Positions 35,554-45,180 are shown, counted from the stretch's first letter. The stretch: DNA of 64,000 bases from SHZL01 sp963815185 (GCA_963815185.1 CAWFGC010000004.1:558001-622000); one strand, 5' to 3'. A program made the numbers and translations. The notes: a model not told the origin generated them from the letters alone.

Positions 35554-35778
35554 ATGGCACGTAATTTCAGGCGCAGAAAATTTTGCCGCTTCACGGCCGA
35601 AGGCATTACCGAAATCGACTACAAAGACATCAATTTGTTGAAACAATACATTGGTGAGTCCGGCAAGATCGTCCCCAGCAGAATTACCGGTACGAAAGCC
35701 CGGTACCAGCGCCAGTTGGCCAAGGCCATCAAGCATGCGCGTTTTCTGGCCCTGTTGCCGTATACGGACAACCAGTAA
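35554..35778 (+). CDS. rpsR: 30S ribosomal protein S18
   Basis: A 74-residue S18 with RRRKFCRFTAEGITEIDYKD, LLKQYIGESGKIVPSRITGT and KARYQRQLAKAIKHARFLALLPY, the standard family sequence. GAGGAGAAA Shine-Dalgarno ahead of the ATG. It lies between rpsF and rplI in the usual order. Confidence 0.98.
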   Translation: MARNFRRRKFCRFTAEGITEIDYKDINLLKQYIGESGKIVPSRITGTKARYQRQLAKAIKHARFLALLPYTDNQ

Positions 35779-35808
35779 GCCTTTGCAAGCGAATGCGGGA
35801 GAAGTGAG

Positions 35809-36255
35809 ATGGAACTGATATTGTTGGAAAAAATTCAGAACCTTGGTGATCTGGGCGACAAGGTCAAGGTGAAACCCGGATATGGCCGTAATTACCTGGT
35901 ACCCCGGGGCAAGGCGGCTCCGGCCACGGACAAGAATATTGCGCACTTTGAAGCCAGACGGGCTGAACTCGAGAAGGCGGCGCTGGAGCGGAAGTTGTCC
36001 GCACAAGGCCGCAGTGCCGGGCTCGCCGGCGTGGTCGTCACGTTTACTGCCAACGCCAGTGAAGAAGGCAAGCTTTATGGCTCAATCGGTCCGCGAGAGA
36101 TCGCTGATGCGCTTGGCGAACTGGGCCACGAGGTATCCAAGAGCGAAGTGATTATGGGTGAAGGGCCGATCAAGAATTTAGGTGAATTCGACGTTCAACT
36201 GCACCTTCACGCGGACATCGAAACCCTGATCAAAGTAATCATCAATCCCGAATAA
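35809..36255 (+). CDS. rplI: 50S ribosomal protein L9
   Basis: A 148-residue L9, the elongated two-domain protein at the base of the L1 stalk. It starts MELILLEKIQNLGDLGDKVKVKPGYGRNYLVP, has the long helical linker (HFEARRAELEKAALERK) and the C-terminal LYGSIGPREIADAL and LGEFDVQLHLHADI. Operon with rpsF and rpsR; dnaB follows. Confidence 0.98.
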   Translation: MELILLEKIQNLGDLGDKVKVKPGYGRNYLVPRGKAAPATDKNIAHFEARRAELEKAALERKLSAQGRSAGLAGVVVTFTANASEEGKLYGSIGPREIADALGELGHEVSKSEVIMGEGPIKNLGEFDVQLHLHADIETLIKVIINPE

Positions 36256-36307
36256 AACAGATCGAAACCTGCGCTTGCGCAGCAGGTCCACAGCCTCTAT
36301 GCTCTGA

Positions 36308-36337
36308 ACTGCAACCCGGCAAAGAACGGGTTGCAGT
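36308..36337. promoter_or_regulatory. Perfect 11-bp hairpin between rplI and dnaB
   Basis: ACTGCAACCCG (36308-36318) pairs exactly with CGGGTTGCAGT (36327-36337) across an 8-base loop. No T-run follows, so it is not a classical terminator; it may be an RNA processing or attenuation site setting dnaB expression apart from the ribosomal genes. Confidence 0.6.
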
Positions 36338-36361
36338 ACTTCCACCGTTCGCGTAAATGCA

Positions 36362-37741
36362 ATGGCCGCACCGAAACTGGCAACCGTAGATAATCTGAAG
36401 GTTCCGCCCAACTCCTTCGAAGCCGAGCAGGCTGTATTGGGTGGCTTGTTGTTGTCGGCAAAAGCATGGGACAACGTGGCTGATTTGATCCGGGAAAATG
36501 ATTTCTACCGTGAAGATCACCGCCTTGTATTTCGTGCGATTTATGAATTAAACAACTTGAGTAAGCCCTGCGATGCAGTGACGGTTACTGAGTGGTTCGA
36601 GTCACATGGAAAGGTGGATCTGATCGATGGCGGCGCCTACATTACCCAGCTCGCCGGTAACACGCCCAGCGCAGCCAACGTTGCGGCATATGCCGAGATT
36701 GTGCGTGAAAAGTCCATTTTGCGGCAGCTCATCGATGCAGGAACGACCCTGACCACATCCGGCTTCAGTTCTGACGGGCGGGACAGCCGGGAGTTGCTCG
36801 AGGAAGCGGAACAGCTGGTATTTTCAATTGCCGATCAGGGCGCGCGTGGAAAGTCCGGTTTCGTGCCGGTACAGGAGACCATCAAAGAAGCCATCGCACG
36901 TATCCAGAAACTGAATGAATTCGAAGGCGAAATCACCGGTCTTGCGACGGGCTTTCGTGATTTCGACAAGCTGACTGCCGGTTTGCAGGAATCTGATTTG
37001 ATTATCGTGGCTGGCCGGCCGGCAATGGGTAAATCTACGTTTGCAATGAATATTGCTGAGAATGCCGCGATCAAGCATGGCGTGCCTGTTGCGATTTTCA
37101 GCTTGGAAATGTCATCTTTACAATTGGTGATGCGCCTTTTCTCCTCACTGGGGCAGATCGAGCAGGGTCGTTTGCGGACAGGCAACCTGACCGACCTGGA
37201 CTGGCCCAAGCTGACCTCGGCCATGAATCTGCTGCACAAAAGCAAGATATTCATCGATGAGACGCCCGCGCTGTCACCCGCCGAGCTCAGAACCCGGGCC
37301 CGGCGGCTGAAACGGGAGCACGACATCGGGCTTCTCATTGTTGACTACATGCAATTGATGTCGGTCCCGGGTACAAAAGAAAACCGGGCTACAGAGATTG
37401 CTGAAATATCGCGGTCTCTCAAGGCAATAGCCAAAGAACTAAGCTTACCCGTGGTTGCGCTTTCCCAGCTCAACCGCTCACTAGAACAAAGACCCAACAA
37501 ACGGCCGTTGATGGCTGACCTGCGAGAGTCAGGCTCCATCGAGCAGGACGCTGACCTGATCGTGTTCATTTACCGGGATGAGGTCTATCATCCCGAGACT
37601 GCGGAAAAGGGCAAGGCGGAAATTATCATTGGCAAACATCGGAATGGTGAAACGGGGACCATACCCTTGACTTGGCAAGGCCGCTGGCTGCGGTTTGTCA
37701 ATTTTGCACCGGAGTACTTCTACAGCGAACACGGGGAATAG
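36362..37741 (+). CDS. dnaB: Replicative DNA helicase DnaB
   Basis: DnaB is the hexameric 5'-3' helicase of the replisome. The 459 residues show the N-terminal domain (PPNSFEAEQAVLGGLLL), linker, and RecA-type domain with Walker A IVAGRPAMGKSTFAMNIAENAA, FSLEMSS.QLVMRL, Walker B LLIVDYMQLMS, ALSQLNRSLEQRPNKRPLMADLRESGSIEQDAD and the arginine finger region IIGKHRNG. No intein is visible. Located between rplI and alr, a common gammaproteobacterial order. Confidence 0.97.
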   Translation: MAAPKLATVDNLKVPPNSFEAEQAVLGGLLLSAKAWDNVADLIRENDFYREDHRLVFRAIYELNNLSKPCDAVTVTEWFESHGKVDLIDGGAYITQLAGNTPSAANVAAYAEIVREKSILRQLIDAGTTLTTSGFSSDGRDSRELLEEAEQLVFSIADQGARGKSGFVPVQETIKEAIARIQKLNEFEGEITGLATGFRDFDKLTAGLQESDLIIVAGRPAMGKSTFAMNIAENAAIKHGVPVAIFSLEMSSLQLVMRLFSSLGQIEQGRLRTGNLTDLDWPKLTSAMNLLHKSKIFIDETPALSPAELRTRARRLKREHDIGLLIVDYMQLMSVPGTKENRATEIAEISRSLKAIAKELSLPVVALSQLNRSLEQRPNKRPLMADLRESGSIEQDADLIVFIYRDEVYHPETAEKGKAEIIIGKHRNGETGTIPLTWQGRWLRFVNFAPEYFYSEHGE

Positions 37742-37821
37742 GCGTCTGTCCCGAGGTAGTGGCAACCGCATGGTCCCAATTCGTCAGCAAAAAGCCCGAA
37801 TTTTCCATCTAGAATACGCGC

Positions 37822-38895
37822 ATGAGCAGAAATACTGTTGCCCGCATCAACCTTGCGGCGGTCCGGCATAACCTGGCGCGAATTCGCGATCTGGCGCCCC
37901 GCAGCGCGGTTGCCTGCGTGGTCAAGGCGGATGCCTATGGCCACGGACTGGCGCGCATCTTCCCCGCGCTGGAAGGCGCCGACATCCTCGCTGTAGCGAC
38001 CACCGGTGAGGCCGCCATCTGCCGGCGGCTGGGATGGAGTGGCCGTTTGTTACTGCTCGAGGGGCCTTCCAATGCGGCCGAGTTTGACGACGTGGTCACC
38101 CTGGATGCCGAAATGGTGGTGCATCATGAAACCCAACTCCAGCTTTTGCGGCAGCGACAACGGGATGTCCGCCGCGCCTTGTGGTTGAAAATTGACACCG
38201 GCATGCACCGCCTGGGCTTTGCAGAATCCGAAGCCAGGGCCATATTTGCCGAGCTGGAAAAACTGCGCGGTCCTGATGCAACCATACTCATGAGTCATTT
38301 TTCTTGCGCCGATGATGTGCTTAACCCATTGACCACAAAGCAAATAGAGCGCTTCGAGCGCGCCACTTCGGGATTGCAGGGCGCGGTGTCCTTGGCCAAT
38401 TCCGCGGGCATGCTGAACTACCCGGATAGCCAGCGAGACTGCGTCCGTCCCGGCATCATGCTCTTTGGGATATCGCCGTGTCAGCGTAAGTCTGCGGTCG
38501 ATATCGGTCTCCAACCGGCCATGACCTTACAGTGCGATCTGATCGCTATAAACTCGGTGCGGGCCGGTGATTCCATTGGCTACGGAGCCGCCTATACCTG
38601 CGCCAAGGATATGAGAATTGGTGTTGGCGCCATTGGCTATGGCGACGGCTATCCGGGTCGCGCCCGCAACGGAACCCCGGTGCTGCTCAACGGGCGTAAA
38701 GCTTCCCTGGTGGGGCATGTTTCAATGGATATGATTACCATCGACCTCAATGGTCATGATGATGCCAGGGTAGGCGATTGCGTGACGCTGTGGGGTGAAG
38801 GTCTGCCGGTCGAGGAGGTGGCGCCATGGGCAGATGCGATTCCTTACCACCTGATATGCGGCGTGACCGGCCGGGTCGTTGCGCGCATTGAATAG
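37822..38895 (+). CDS. alr: Alanine racemase
   Basis: Alr interconverts L- and D-alanine for peptidoglycan using PLP. The PLP lysine is in AVACVVKADAYGHGLAR; further motifs are WLKIDTGMHRLGF, MSHFSCADD, LANSAGML, VRPGIMLFGI, GYGDGYPGRARNG and GHVSMDMITIDL with the catalytic tyrosine in GDSIGYGAAYTC. The 357 residues are of normal length. It follows dnaB on the same strand. Confidence 0.96.
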   Translation: MSRNTVARINLAAVRHNLARIRDLAPRSAVACVVKADAYGHGLARIFPALEGADILAVATTGEAAICRRLGWSGRLLLLEGPSNAAEFDDVVTLDAEMVVHHETQLQLLRQRQRDVRRALWLKIDTGMHRLGFAESEARAIFAELEKLRGPDATILMSHFSCADDVLNPLTTKQIERFERATSGLQGAVSLANSAGMLNYPDSQRDCVRPGIMLFGISPCQRKSAVDIGLQPAMTLQCDLIAINSVRAGDSIGYGAAYTCAKDMRIGVGAIGYGDGYPGRARNGTPVLLNGRKASLVGHVSMDMITIDLNGHDDARVGDCVTLWGEGLPVEEVAPWADAIPYHLICGVTGRVVARIE

Positions 38896-38932
38896 ACCGT
38901 TGCGCCAACTGCTGCAATATTGGGGTTGAACA

Positions 38933-39952
38933 TCAATCGTCGGCGGAGTTCTCTGCGTCCGTCAGTTCGTATTTCCTCAGATAGCCCCGCAGTTGGTGAT
39001 AGGTCAGACCCAGAAACTCGGCGGTTTTCTTCTGGTTGTATCGGCATTGTTTGAGTGCCGACTGCAGTAGCTCGATTTCGTACTGCTGCAGATGCTCCTT
39101 GAAGTCATAAGGTCCTTGCGGCAAACGCTCCGCTGCAGAAGGGCTGGATTCAGCGTTTACGCTGCGTGGCCGCCAGGGCGAATGAAAGGGGTCGAAAACG
39201 ACCGATTCGATGGGTTCATCACGTCCGGCCTGAGCATAAACCGCACGCTCAGTGACATTCTTCAGTTCCCGTACATTACCCGGCCAGGCGTAATCCAGAA
39301 GCTGTTCACGTGCCTCCGCGCTGAAACCGGAAAATAATTCCAGGCCCAACTCACCACACATTTTTACCGCGAAATACTCCGCCATCGGCATGATGTCGTC
39401 GCGGCGCTCGTGCAAGGGTGGCAAAGTGATCACATCAAAGGCCAATCGGTCCAGCAGGTCGGCCCGAAAGACCCCTTGTTCGACCAGCACCGGCAAATCC
39501 TCATTGGTAGCGCCGATAATGCGCACATCCGTGCTGATGGTTTCATTGCCGCCGACGCGTTCCAGTTCTCCATATTCGATTACGCGCAGGATTTTCTGTT
39601 GTACACGGTGGGAGGTGTTGGCCAGTTCGTCGAGAAACAGACTGCCCTGGTTGGCCAACTCGAAACGGCCAAGACGCCGGCGCGTTGCGCCGGTAAAGGA
39701 ACCCGCCTCATGCCCGAACAATTCGGATTCCAGCAGTGATTCGGTCAAAGCGGCGCAATTGAGTTTCACGAATGGACGATCCCAACGCGGCGACAGGTAG
39801 TGGATGCGGGCAGCGATCAACTCTTTGCCCGTTCCGCGTTCGCCGACCACCAGCACCGGCCGGTTCAGTGCCGCCACCCGCGAAACATGCTCGAGTATTT
39901 CGAGAATGGCCTGCGATTCTCCGATCAACTGCTGTTCTTGCGGGTGATTCAT
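38933..39952 (-). CDS. pspF: PspF-like sigma-54-dependent transcriptional activator
   Basis: This bacterial enhancer-binding protein has an AAA+ domain but no N-terminal sensory domain, the PspF layout. Visible are Walker A VVGERGTGKELIA, the sigma-54 contact loop as AGSFTGA (Ser in place of the usual Ala of GAFTGA), Walker B GSLFLDELAN, the sensor region, and a Fis-type HTH (CRYNQKKTAEFLGLTYHQLRGYLRKY). Starts at ATG 39952 (MNHPQEQQ). The pspABC genes normally divergent from pspF are absent; radA is divergent instead. Confidence 0.88.
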   Translation of the reverse strand: MNHPQEQQLIGESQAILEILEHVSRVAALNRPVLVVGERGTGKELIAARIHYLSPRWDRPFVKLNCAALTESLLESELFGHEAGSFTGATRRRLGRFELANQGSLFLDELANTSHRVQQKILRVIEYGELERVGGNETISTDVRIIGATNEDLPVLVEQGVFRADLLDRLAFDVITLPPLHERRDDIMPMAEYFAVKMCGELGLELFSGFSAEAREQLLDYAWPGNVRELKNVTERAVYAQAGRDEPIESVVFDPFHSPWRPRSVNAESSPSAAERLPQGPYDFKEHLQQYEIELLQSALKQCRYNQKKTAEFLGLTYHQLRGYLRKYELTDAENSADD

Positions 39953-40111
39953 CGGGGTTCTCAATCTGATATCCGGATTTTTTGGGACGAATATGAACTA
40001 GTTTAACGGCTTAAGCTGTATTGTAGGAAAAACCCTTCATTCTGTTCCTGGGCTGGAGGTCATGTGCATGATCTGCTACAAGACCTGGGGAATCTGAGAG
40101 AAAACACCTCC

Positions 40112-41482
40112 ATGGCAAAAAACAAGAACGCTTTTCTGTGTCAACAGTGTGGCGCTTATCTGAATAAGTGGGCCGGCCAATGCCCTGAATGCCAGGCTTG
40201 GAATTCGGTGATCGAAACTTTGCCTGCCGAGCAGCGGGCCAGTCGCTTTGCCGGCTATTCAGGCCGGCTCGAAAACCGTGTGAAAGATCTGGCGGAGGTG
40301 GCTGCCTCCAGCATCGAGCGCATTCAGATTGGCATGGGCGAACTCGATCGCGTGCTCGGTGGCGGTATTGTGCCGGGATCGGTATTGCTGCTGGGCGGGG
40401 ATCCCGGGATTGGCAAGTCAACTTTGCTTTTGCAACTCGTCGCCGCATTGGCTGGAAGGATCCCCAGCCTTTATATCACCGGCGAGGAATCGCTGGAGCA
40501 GGTGGGCATGCGCGCGCATCGTCTGAATCTGCGCCTGCAGGAAATCAGGTGCCTGACGGAAACCGATGTCGATCGCATCATCGCCCGGGCCGAAGAGGAG
40601 AAGCCGCAACTGATGGTGGTGGATTCCATTCAAACCACCTACACCGAAGAATTGACCTCCGCCCCTGGTTCGGTATCGCAGGTGCGTGAATCTGCGGCCC
40701 GGTTGCTGCGCTGGGCCAAGGAGAGAAGGTGCTGCGTCGTGCTCGTTGGTCACGTAACCAAGGAAGGATCACTGGCCGGCCCGCGCATACTGGAACACAT
40801 GGTGGATGCGGTACTGTATTTCGAAAGTGACGGCGGCAGCCGCTACCGCGTCATTCGCGCGGTAAAAAACCGCTTTGGCGCAGTCAATGAACTGGGTATG
40901 TTCGCGATGACGGGAAAAGGTCTGAAAGAGGTCAGTAACCCCTCAGCCATTTTCCTCTCCGGCCACAGCGGTCCCGTTGCCGGCAGTGTCATCACCATTG
41001 TGCGCGAAGGCACCCGTCCCATCCTGCTGGAAGTGCAGGCGCTGGTGGATCAAAGTCACAGCGGGAACCCGAGGCGCGTTGCGCTTGGCCTGGAGCAGAA
41101 CCGCCTGGCCATGATGCTGGCAGTTCTGCACCGGCATGGTGGTGTCCCGCTGGCAGATCAGGACGTATTCATCAACGTCGTGGGGGGGATGCGAATTACC
41201 GAGACCGGCGCAGACCTGCCCATGTTGCTTGCGCTGTATTCCAGTTTCCGTGACCGCGCGATGCCACCCAGCCTGATATGTTTTGGTGAAATCGGCCTTT
41301 CCGGTGAGGTGCGCCCCGTGCATGACGGTCAGGAGCGGTTGCGTGAGGCGGAAAGTCATGGCTACCAGCATGCCCTGATTCCGGCCGCCAATGCACCGCG
41401 CAAAAAGTCGTTAAAGATTGCGGTCCATGCGGTGAAAACGGTTGCGGAAGCGATGGAATTTATCGTGTCGATGAGCCCTTGA
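40112..41482 (+). CDS. radA: DNA repair protein RadA
   Basis: RadA is a hexameric helicase that helps process recombination intermediates. The 456-residue protein has the N-terminal zinc finger CQQCGAYLNKWAGQCPECQAW, Walker A LLGGDPGIGKSTLLLQL, Walker B LMVVDSIQT, the RadA-specific KNRFGAVNELGMF and a Lon-protease-like C-terminal domain (GEIGLSGEVRPV...HALIPAAN). ATG 40112 matches the family start. Confidence 0.96.
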   Translation: MAKNKNAFLCQQCGAYLNKWAGQCPECQAWNSVIETLPAEQRASRFAGYSGRLENRVKDLAEVAASSIERIQIGMGELDRVLGGGIVPGSVLLLGGDPGIGKSTLLLQLVAALAGRIPSLYITGEESLEQVGMRAHRLNLRLQEIRCLTETDVDRIIARAEEEKPQLMVVDSIQTTYTEELTSAPGSVSQVRESAARLLRWAKERRCCVVLVGHVTKEGSLAGPRILEHMVDAVLYFESDGGSRYRVIRAVKNRFGAVNELGMFAMTGKGLKEVSNPSAIFLSGHSGPVAGSVITIVREGTRPILLEVQALVDQSHSGNPRRVALGLEQNRLAMMLAVLHRHGGVPLADQDVFINVVGGMRITETGADLPMLLALYSSFRDRAMPPSLICFGEIGLSGEVRPVHDGQERLREAESHGYQHALIPAANAPRKKSLKIAVHAVKTVAEAMEFIVSMSP

Positions 41483-41544
41483 TCGCTGGCTCAGGATTGC
41501 GGCCGTAAGTCTCAACAGGCGTTTGAATGCAAGATCAAGGCTCG

Positions 41545-42819
41545 CTAGGTCTTGCTTTCCGTGCGAATCAGCACTTTGGAAATGACGTTGTCCTTGATTT
41601 CCACGATGGTCATCAGGTGTGAACCAATTCTGACGCTGGTTTTGCCCGAGGGTATGGCTTCGAGTACTTCCAGCAGCAATCCATTCAGCGTATTGGCCTC
41701 TTCTTCCGGCAGGCTCCAACCCATGCGCCGATTCAGCATGCGAATGCTGGTTGCGCCATCGACCAGATAGGTGTCGTCATCCAGATGGCGGATATTGCGC
41801 GATCGCTGCTCTTTGCCCTCCGTGGTGTATTCGCCGACAATTTCTTCGAGGATGTCATCCAGCGTGACCATGCCCTGAATGTCTCCGTACTCGTCTACCA
41901 CCAATCCCATTCTCCGTTCGCGGGACTGGAATTCGAGTAACTGCTGCATCAGGGACGTTCCTTCCGGAATGAAGTAGGGCGACCGGATCGATCGTTTCAG
42001 GTCATCGAACGTTAGGCCCCCTTCGGATAATTTTGCGATGACGGAGCGTATGTGCAGCAGTCCTTCAACGTGTTCGATGCTGTCGCGGTATACCGGCATG
42101 CGGGTATAGAGCGTTTGCGCCAGTTGAGCAAGGACAGTATCCCAGTCTTCATTGAGATCGATGCCGACGATTTCCTGTCGCGGTATCATGACGTCATCGA
42201 CAGAAGCCTGTTCCAGGTCAAGAATATTCACCAGCATGCGTTGGTGGTCGTTGGATATGTGCCCGCCTTCCTGCAACAGCGTGCGCAATTCTTCACGGTT
42301 GAGGCGCTCGATGACCTCGGCGCGGGCGCGTATGCCAAAAGGTTTCAGCAGCAGGTGGGTGATCCCGTTGATCACCCAAACCACCGGATACAGCACCTTC
42401 AGCATGATGGCCAGGATAAAAGAGGCGGGGAACGCAATCCGCTCCGGGTGCAAAGCGGCTACGGTCTTGGGCGCAACTTCGGCAAAGATCAGCACCACGA
42501 CGGTCAGGATCGCTGATGCAATCCACACCCCGTTGTCGCCAAACAAACGGATACCGATCACGGTGCCGATGGAAGCCGCAAGGATGTTGACCAGGTTGTT
42601 CCCCAACAGGATCAGTCCGATCAACCGGTCCGGTCTGCGCAATAATCGTTGCGCGCTGCGGGCGCCGAGGTGGCCGTTGTTCGCAAGGTGCCGCATACGG
42701 TAGCGATTGAGCGCCATCAAGCCGGTCTCGGAACTGGAGAAAAAGCCGGAAAGAACGATGAGAACCAACAAGAAACCGTACAGAGTGCTAAGCGGTATGT
42801 CGTTCAAACTTTGCTGCAT
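41545..42819 (-). CDS. CorB/CorC-type membrane protein (CNNM, CBS pair, CorC_HlyC domain)
   Basis: A 424-residue protein with a DUF21/CNNM transmembrane domain of about four helices (FLLVLIVLSGFFSSSETGLMALN, LLGNNLVNILAASIGT, VVVLIFAEVAPKTVAA), a pair of CBS domains (VDDVMIPRQEIVGIDL, VVDEYGDIQGMVTLDDILEEIVGEY) and a C-terminal CorC_HlyC domain. Members take part in magnesium or cobalt efflux or resistance; E. coli CorB is the closest layout. The substrate is not certain. Confidence 0.88.
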   Translation of the reverse strand: MQQSLNDIPLSTLYGFLLVLIVLSGFFSSSETGLMALNRYRMRHLANNGHLGARSAQRLLRRPDRLIGLILLGNNLVNILAASIGTVIGIRLFGDNGVWIASAILTVVVLIFAEVAPKTVAALHPERIAFPASFILAIMLKVLYPVVWVINGITHLLLKPFGIRARAEVIERLNREELRTLLQEGGHISNDHQRMLVNILDLEQASVDDVMIPRQEIVGIDLNEDWDTVLAQLAQTLYTRMPVYRDSIEHVEGLLHIRSVIAKLSEGGLTFDDLKRSIRSPYFIPEGTSLMQQLLEFQSRERRMGLVVDEYGDIQGMVTLDDILEEIVGEYTTEGKEQRSRNIRHLDDDTYLVDGATSIRMLNRRMGWSLPEEEANTLNGLLLEVLEAIPSGKTSVRIGSHLMTIVEIKDNVISKVLIRTESKT

Positions 42820-42885
42820 CCTGATTTCAGTTAAGAGAAGCCGCTATCATACCAGCCGCAGCGCATTCGCTCCCGCTAGCGGGCT

Positions 42886-43701
42886 CTACACCCGCCAACT
42901 GCGGCCGAGCATGACTTCCAGTACCAGCTTGCTGCCGAAATAGGCCAGCAGCAACAGGAAAATACCGGCCAGTGTCAGCCGCACGGCCTGACGGCCGCGC
43001 CAACCGTAGCGCCAACGCCCCCACAGCAACAAGCCAAACATCAACCATGCCGCAATGGACAGCGTAGTTTTGTGCACCAGGTGCTGGGCAAACAGATCAT
43101 CGATAAAAGCCATGCCGCTGAGCAAGGAACCCGTCAGCAGCACAAAGCCCAACGCAATCAGTTGGAACAGCAGCCGCTCCAGAGTGTCCAGGGCCGGGAG
43201 GGACCGCACCAGCGGGTTAAGATGATGGTGCCTGAGGAAATGGTCGATGACCGCGACAAAAAGTGCGTAAACACCGGCAATACTGAGCACGCCAAAAGCC
43301 AGCACGGAACTGACGATGTGCAGGCTGGTGCCGAACGAGGTGTCGTTGAGTAAAAGGCTGTGTGAAGGGATCAGCCATTCGATCACCAATATCACCACCG
43401 TAAGCGGCAATACAACGAGACTGGCGTCGTAAAGCGAGTTGCGGCTGAAAACGGAAATGCATAACAGGATGACGATGACCAGCGCGCACAAGGACAGCAG
43501 GTTCTGCAGGCTGACATCGGGCGTGGCCAGCATCATCCAGTGCTTCGACTGCGCCACGCTGTGGGCTGCTGCGCCGGCGAAGCAGCAGATCATTGAAACC
43601 AGCCGCCAGCGTTTTGACTGCTGGCCGATGGAAACATACAGGCACACGGCAGCCGCAAGATACAGGGCGGTGGCGAAGAGTGTGCTCAAGTCGTGATGCA
43701 T
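42886..43701 (-). CDS. ypjD: YpjD-like cytochrome c assembly-family membrane protein
   Basis: A 271-residue protein with about eight hydrophobic helices and the CcmC/CcsA family core (LHIVSSVLAFGVLSIAGVYALF, HHHLNPLVRSLPALDTLERLLFQLIALGFVLLTGSLLSG, HLVHKTTLSIAAWLMFGLLLWGRWRYGWRGRQA). In gammaproteobacteria this gene is regularly divergent from ffh, as here. Role not firmly established, perhaps heme-related. ATG 43701; the much longer frame across ffh is antisense. Confidence 0.87.
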   Translation of the reverse strand: MHHDLSTLFATALYLAAAVCLYVSIGQQSKRWRLVSMICCFAGAAAHSVAQSKHWMMLATPDVSLQNLLSLCALVIVILLCISVFSRNSLYDASLVVLPLTVVILVIEWLIPSHSLLLNDTSFGTSLHIVSSVLAFGVLSIAGVYALFVAVIDHFLRHHHLNPLVRSLPALDTLERLLFQLIALGFVLLTGSLLSGMAFIDDLFAQHLVHKTTLSIAAWLMFGLLLWGRWRYGWRGRQAVRLTLAGIFLLLLAYFGSKLVLEVMLGRSWRV

Positions 43702-43751
43702 AAATTGTCTCGGAGGACCGGATTTTCCGGGTTTTGACGCATTCGCTCCCT

Positions 43752-43757
43752 TATAAT
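43752..43757 (+). promoter_or_regulatory. Candidate -10 element for ffh
   Basis: A consensus TATAAT lies 28 bases before the ffh start, in the 84-base gap between divergent ypjD and ffh. A TTGACG at 43734-43739 is too close (12 bases) to be a normal -35 for it. Confidence 0.5.
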
Positions 43758-43785
43758 ACCCGACTCCAATGGCTCGGAGTGATCC

Positions 43786-45180
43786 ATGTTTGACAATTTG
43801 ACCGAACGCCTTTCCGCTGTGATGCAACGCTTGGGCGGCAAGGGCCGCCTGACCGAAGACGCGATCCGCGAAACTGTGCGCGAAGTGCGCATCGCGTTGC
43901 TGGAGGCCGATGTGGCGCTGCCGGTCGTGCAGAAATTCATCGCCGAAGTCGGACAGAAAGCTTTGGGCAAGGAGATTCTGCAAAGCCTGACGCCGGGCCA
44001 GGCCATGGTCAAACTGGTCTATGACGAGTTGGTCCATATCATGGGTGAGGAAAACGCCGCCCTGGACTTGCGCGCCAGGCCGCCCGTTGTGGTGCTGCTG
44101 GCGGGTTTGCAGGGCAGCGGTAAGACCACGACTACTGCCAAGCTGGCGCGCTACCTGATGGAGCAGGAAAAAAAGCGTGTCATGGTGGTGAGTTGTGATG
44201 TATACCGGCCTGCGGCCATCGAGCAGTTGCGGACCCTGGCCGCCCAGGTAGGCGCCATTTTTCAACCGTCGACCGGGGCCGAGCAGCCTGCCGAAATCGC
44301 GCGCAATGCGTTGACTGCGGCCCGTCAGCAAATGTGTGACGTGCTGCTGGTCGACACGGCCGGCCGATTGCACGTCGATGAGCAGATGATGGCCGAGATA
44401 CGTGAAGTTCATGCGGCTGTGTCTCCCCACGAAACGCTGTTCGTGGTCGACAGCATGACCGGCCAGGACGCGGCCAATACCGCCCAGGCTTTTGACGCGG
44501 CGTTGAACCTGACGGGCATCATCCTGACGAAAACCGATGGTGATGCGCGCGGCGGCGCCGCGTTGTCGATGCGGCTGATCACGGACAAACCGATCAAGTT
44601 CCTCGGCTCCGGGGAGAAGGTGGACGCCTTGCAGCCATTTCATCCCCAGCGTGTGGCTTCGCGCATTCTGGGCATGGGGGATGTGCTGTCGCTGGTCGAA
44701 GAGGTTCAGCGCAAGGTGGACCAGGGCGAAACTGAAAAGCTGGTGCGCAAGATGCGCAAAGGCAGCGGCTTCGACCTGGAAGATTTTCGCACGCAGCTTG
44801 AACAAATGATCAGCCTGGGCGGCATCGGCAGCCTGATGGACAAACTGCCCGGCATGGCGCAAGTTCCGCAGCAACTGAAATCACAGGTTGACGACCGCAG
44901 CACGCGCCACATGATCGCCATCATCAATTCGATGACGCCGCAGGAACGCCGCTTTCCCGATATCATTCGCGGATCACGCAAGAAGCGCATCGCATCCGGT
45001 TCAGGCTTGCAGATACAGGCGGTCAACCGCCTGCTGAAGCAGCACGGCCAGATGCAAAAGATGATGAAAAAGGTAGGGCGGGGCGGTATCGGCAAGATGA
45101 TGAAAAGCTTGAGCTCGTTGCAAGGTCAGCTACCACCCGGGCTGCGCCCGGGCGGTGGTAACCGCAAACCGCCGTTCTAG
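43786..45180 (+). CDS. ffh: Signal recognition particle protein Ffh
   Basis: Ffh binds 4.5S RNA and signal sequences of inner-membrane proteins. The 464-residue product starts MFDNLTERLSAVMQRLGGKGRLTED, has the GTPase motifs LLAGLQGSGKTTTTAKLARYL, VSCDVYRPAAIEQL, DTAGRLHVDEQMM and TKTDGDARGGAALSM, and a methionine-rich M domain (MDKLPGMAQ, IINSMTPQER, IASGSG.QIQAVNRLLKQHGQMQKMMKKV). It precedes the rpsP-rimM-trmD-rplS operon as usual. Confidence 0.97.
   Translation: MFDNLTERLSAVMQRLGGKGRLTEDAIRETVREVRIALLEADVALPVVQKFIAEVGQKALGKEILQSLTPGQAMVKLVYDELVHIMGEENAALDLRARPPVVVLLAGLQGSGKTTTTAKLARYLMEQEKKRVMVVSCDVYRPAAIEQLRTLAAQVGAIFQPSTGAEQPAEIARNALTAARQQMCDVLLVDTAGRLHVDEQMMAEIREVHAAVSPHETLFVVDSMTGQDAANTAQAFDAALNLTGIILTKTDGDARGGAALSMRLITDKPIKFLGSGEKVDALQPFHPQRVASRILGMGDVLSLVEEVQRKVDQGETEKLVRKMRKGSGFDLEDFRTQLEQMISLGGIGSLMDKLPGMAQVPQQLKSQVDDRSTRHMIAIINSMTPQERRFPDIIRGSRKKRIASGSGLQIQAVNRLLKQHGQMQKMMKKVGRGGIGKMMKSLSSLQGQLPPGLRPGGGNRKPPF

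Noticed and set aside
43734..43757. TTGACG/TATAAT as a complete sigma-70 promoter for ffh
   Set aside because: Spacing is only 12 bases, too short; only the -10 is kept.
42886..44874. Very long minus-strand frame across ffh
   Set aside because: Its upper part is the antisense of ffh. Only the C-terminal 271 residues from ATG 43701 match the YpjD family.
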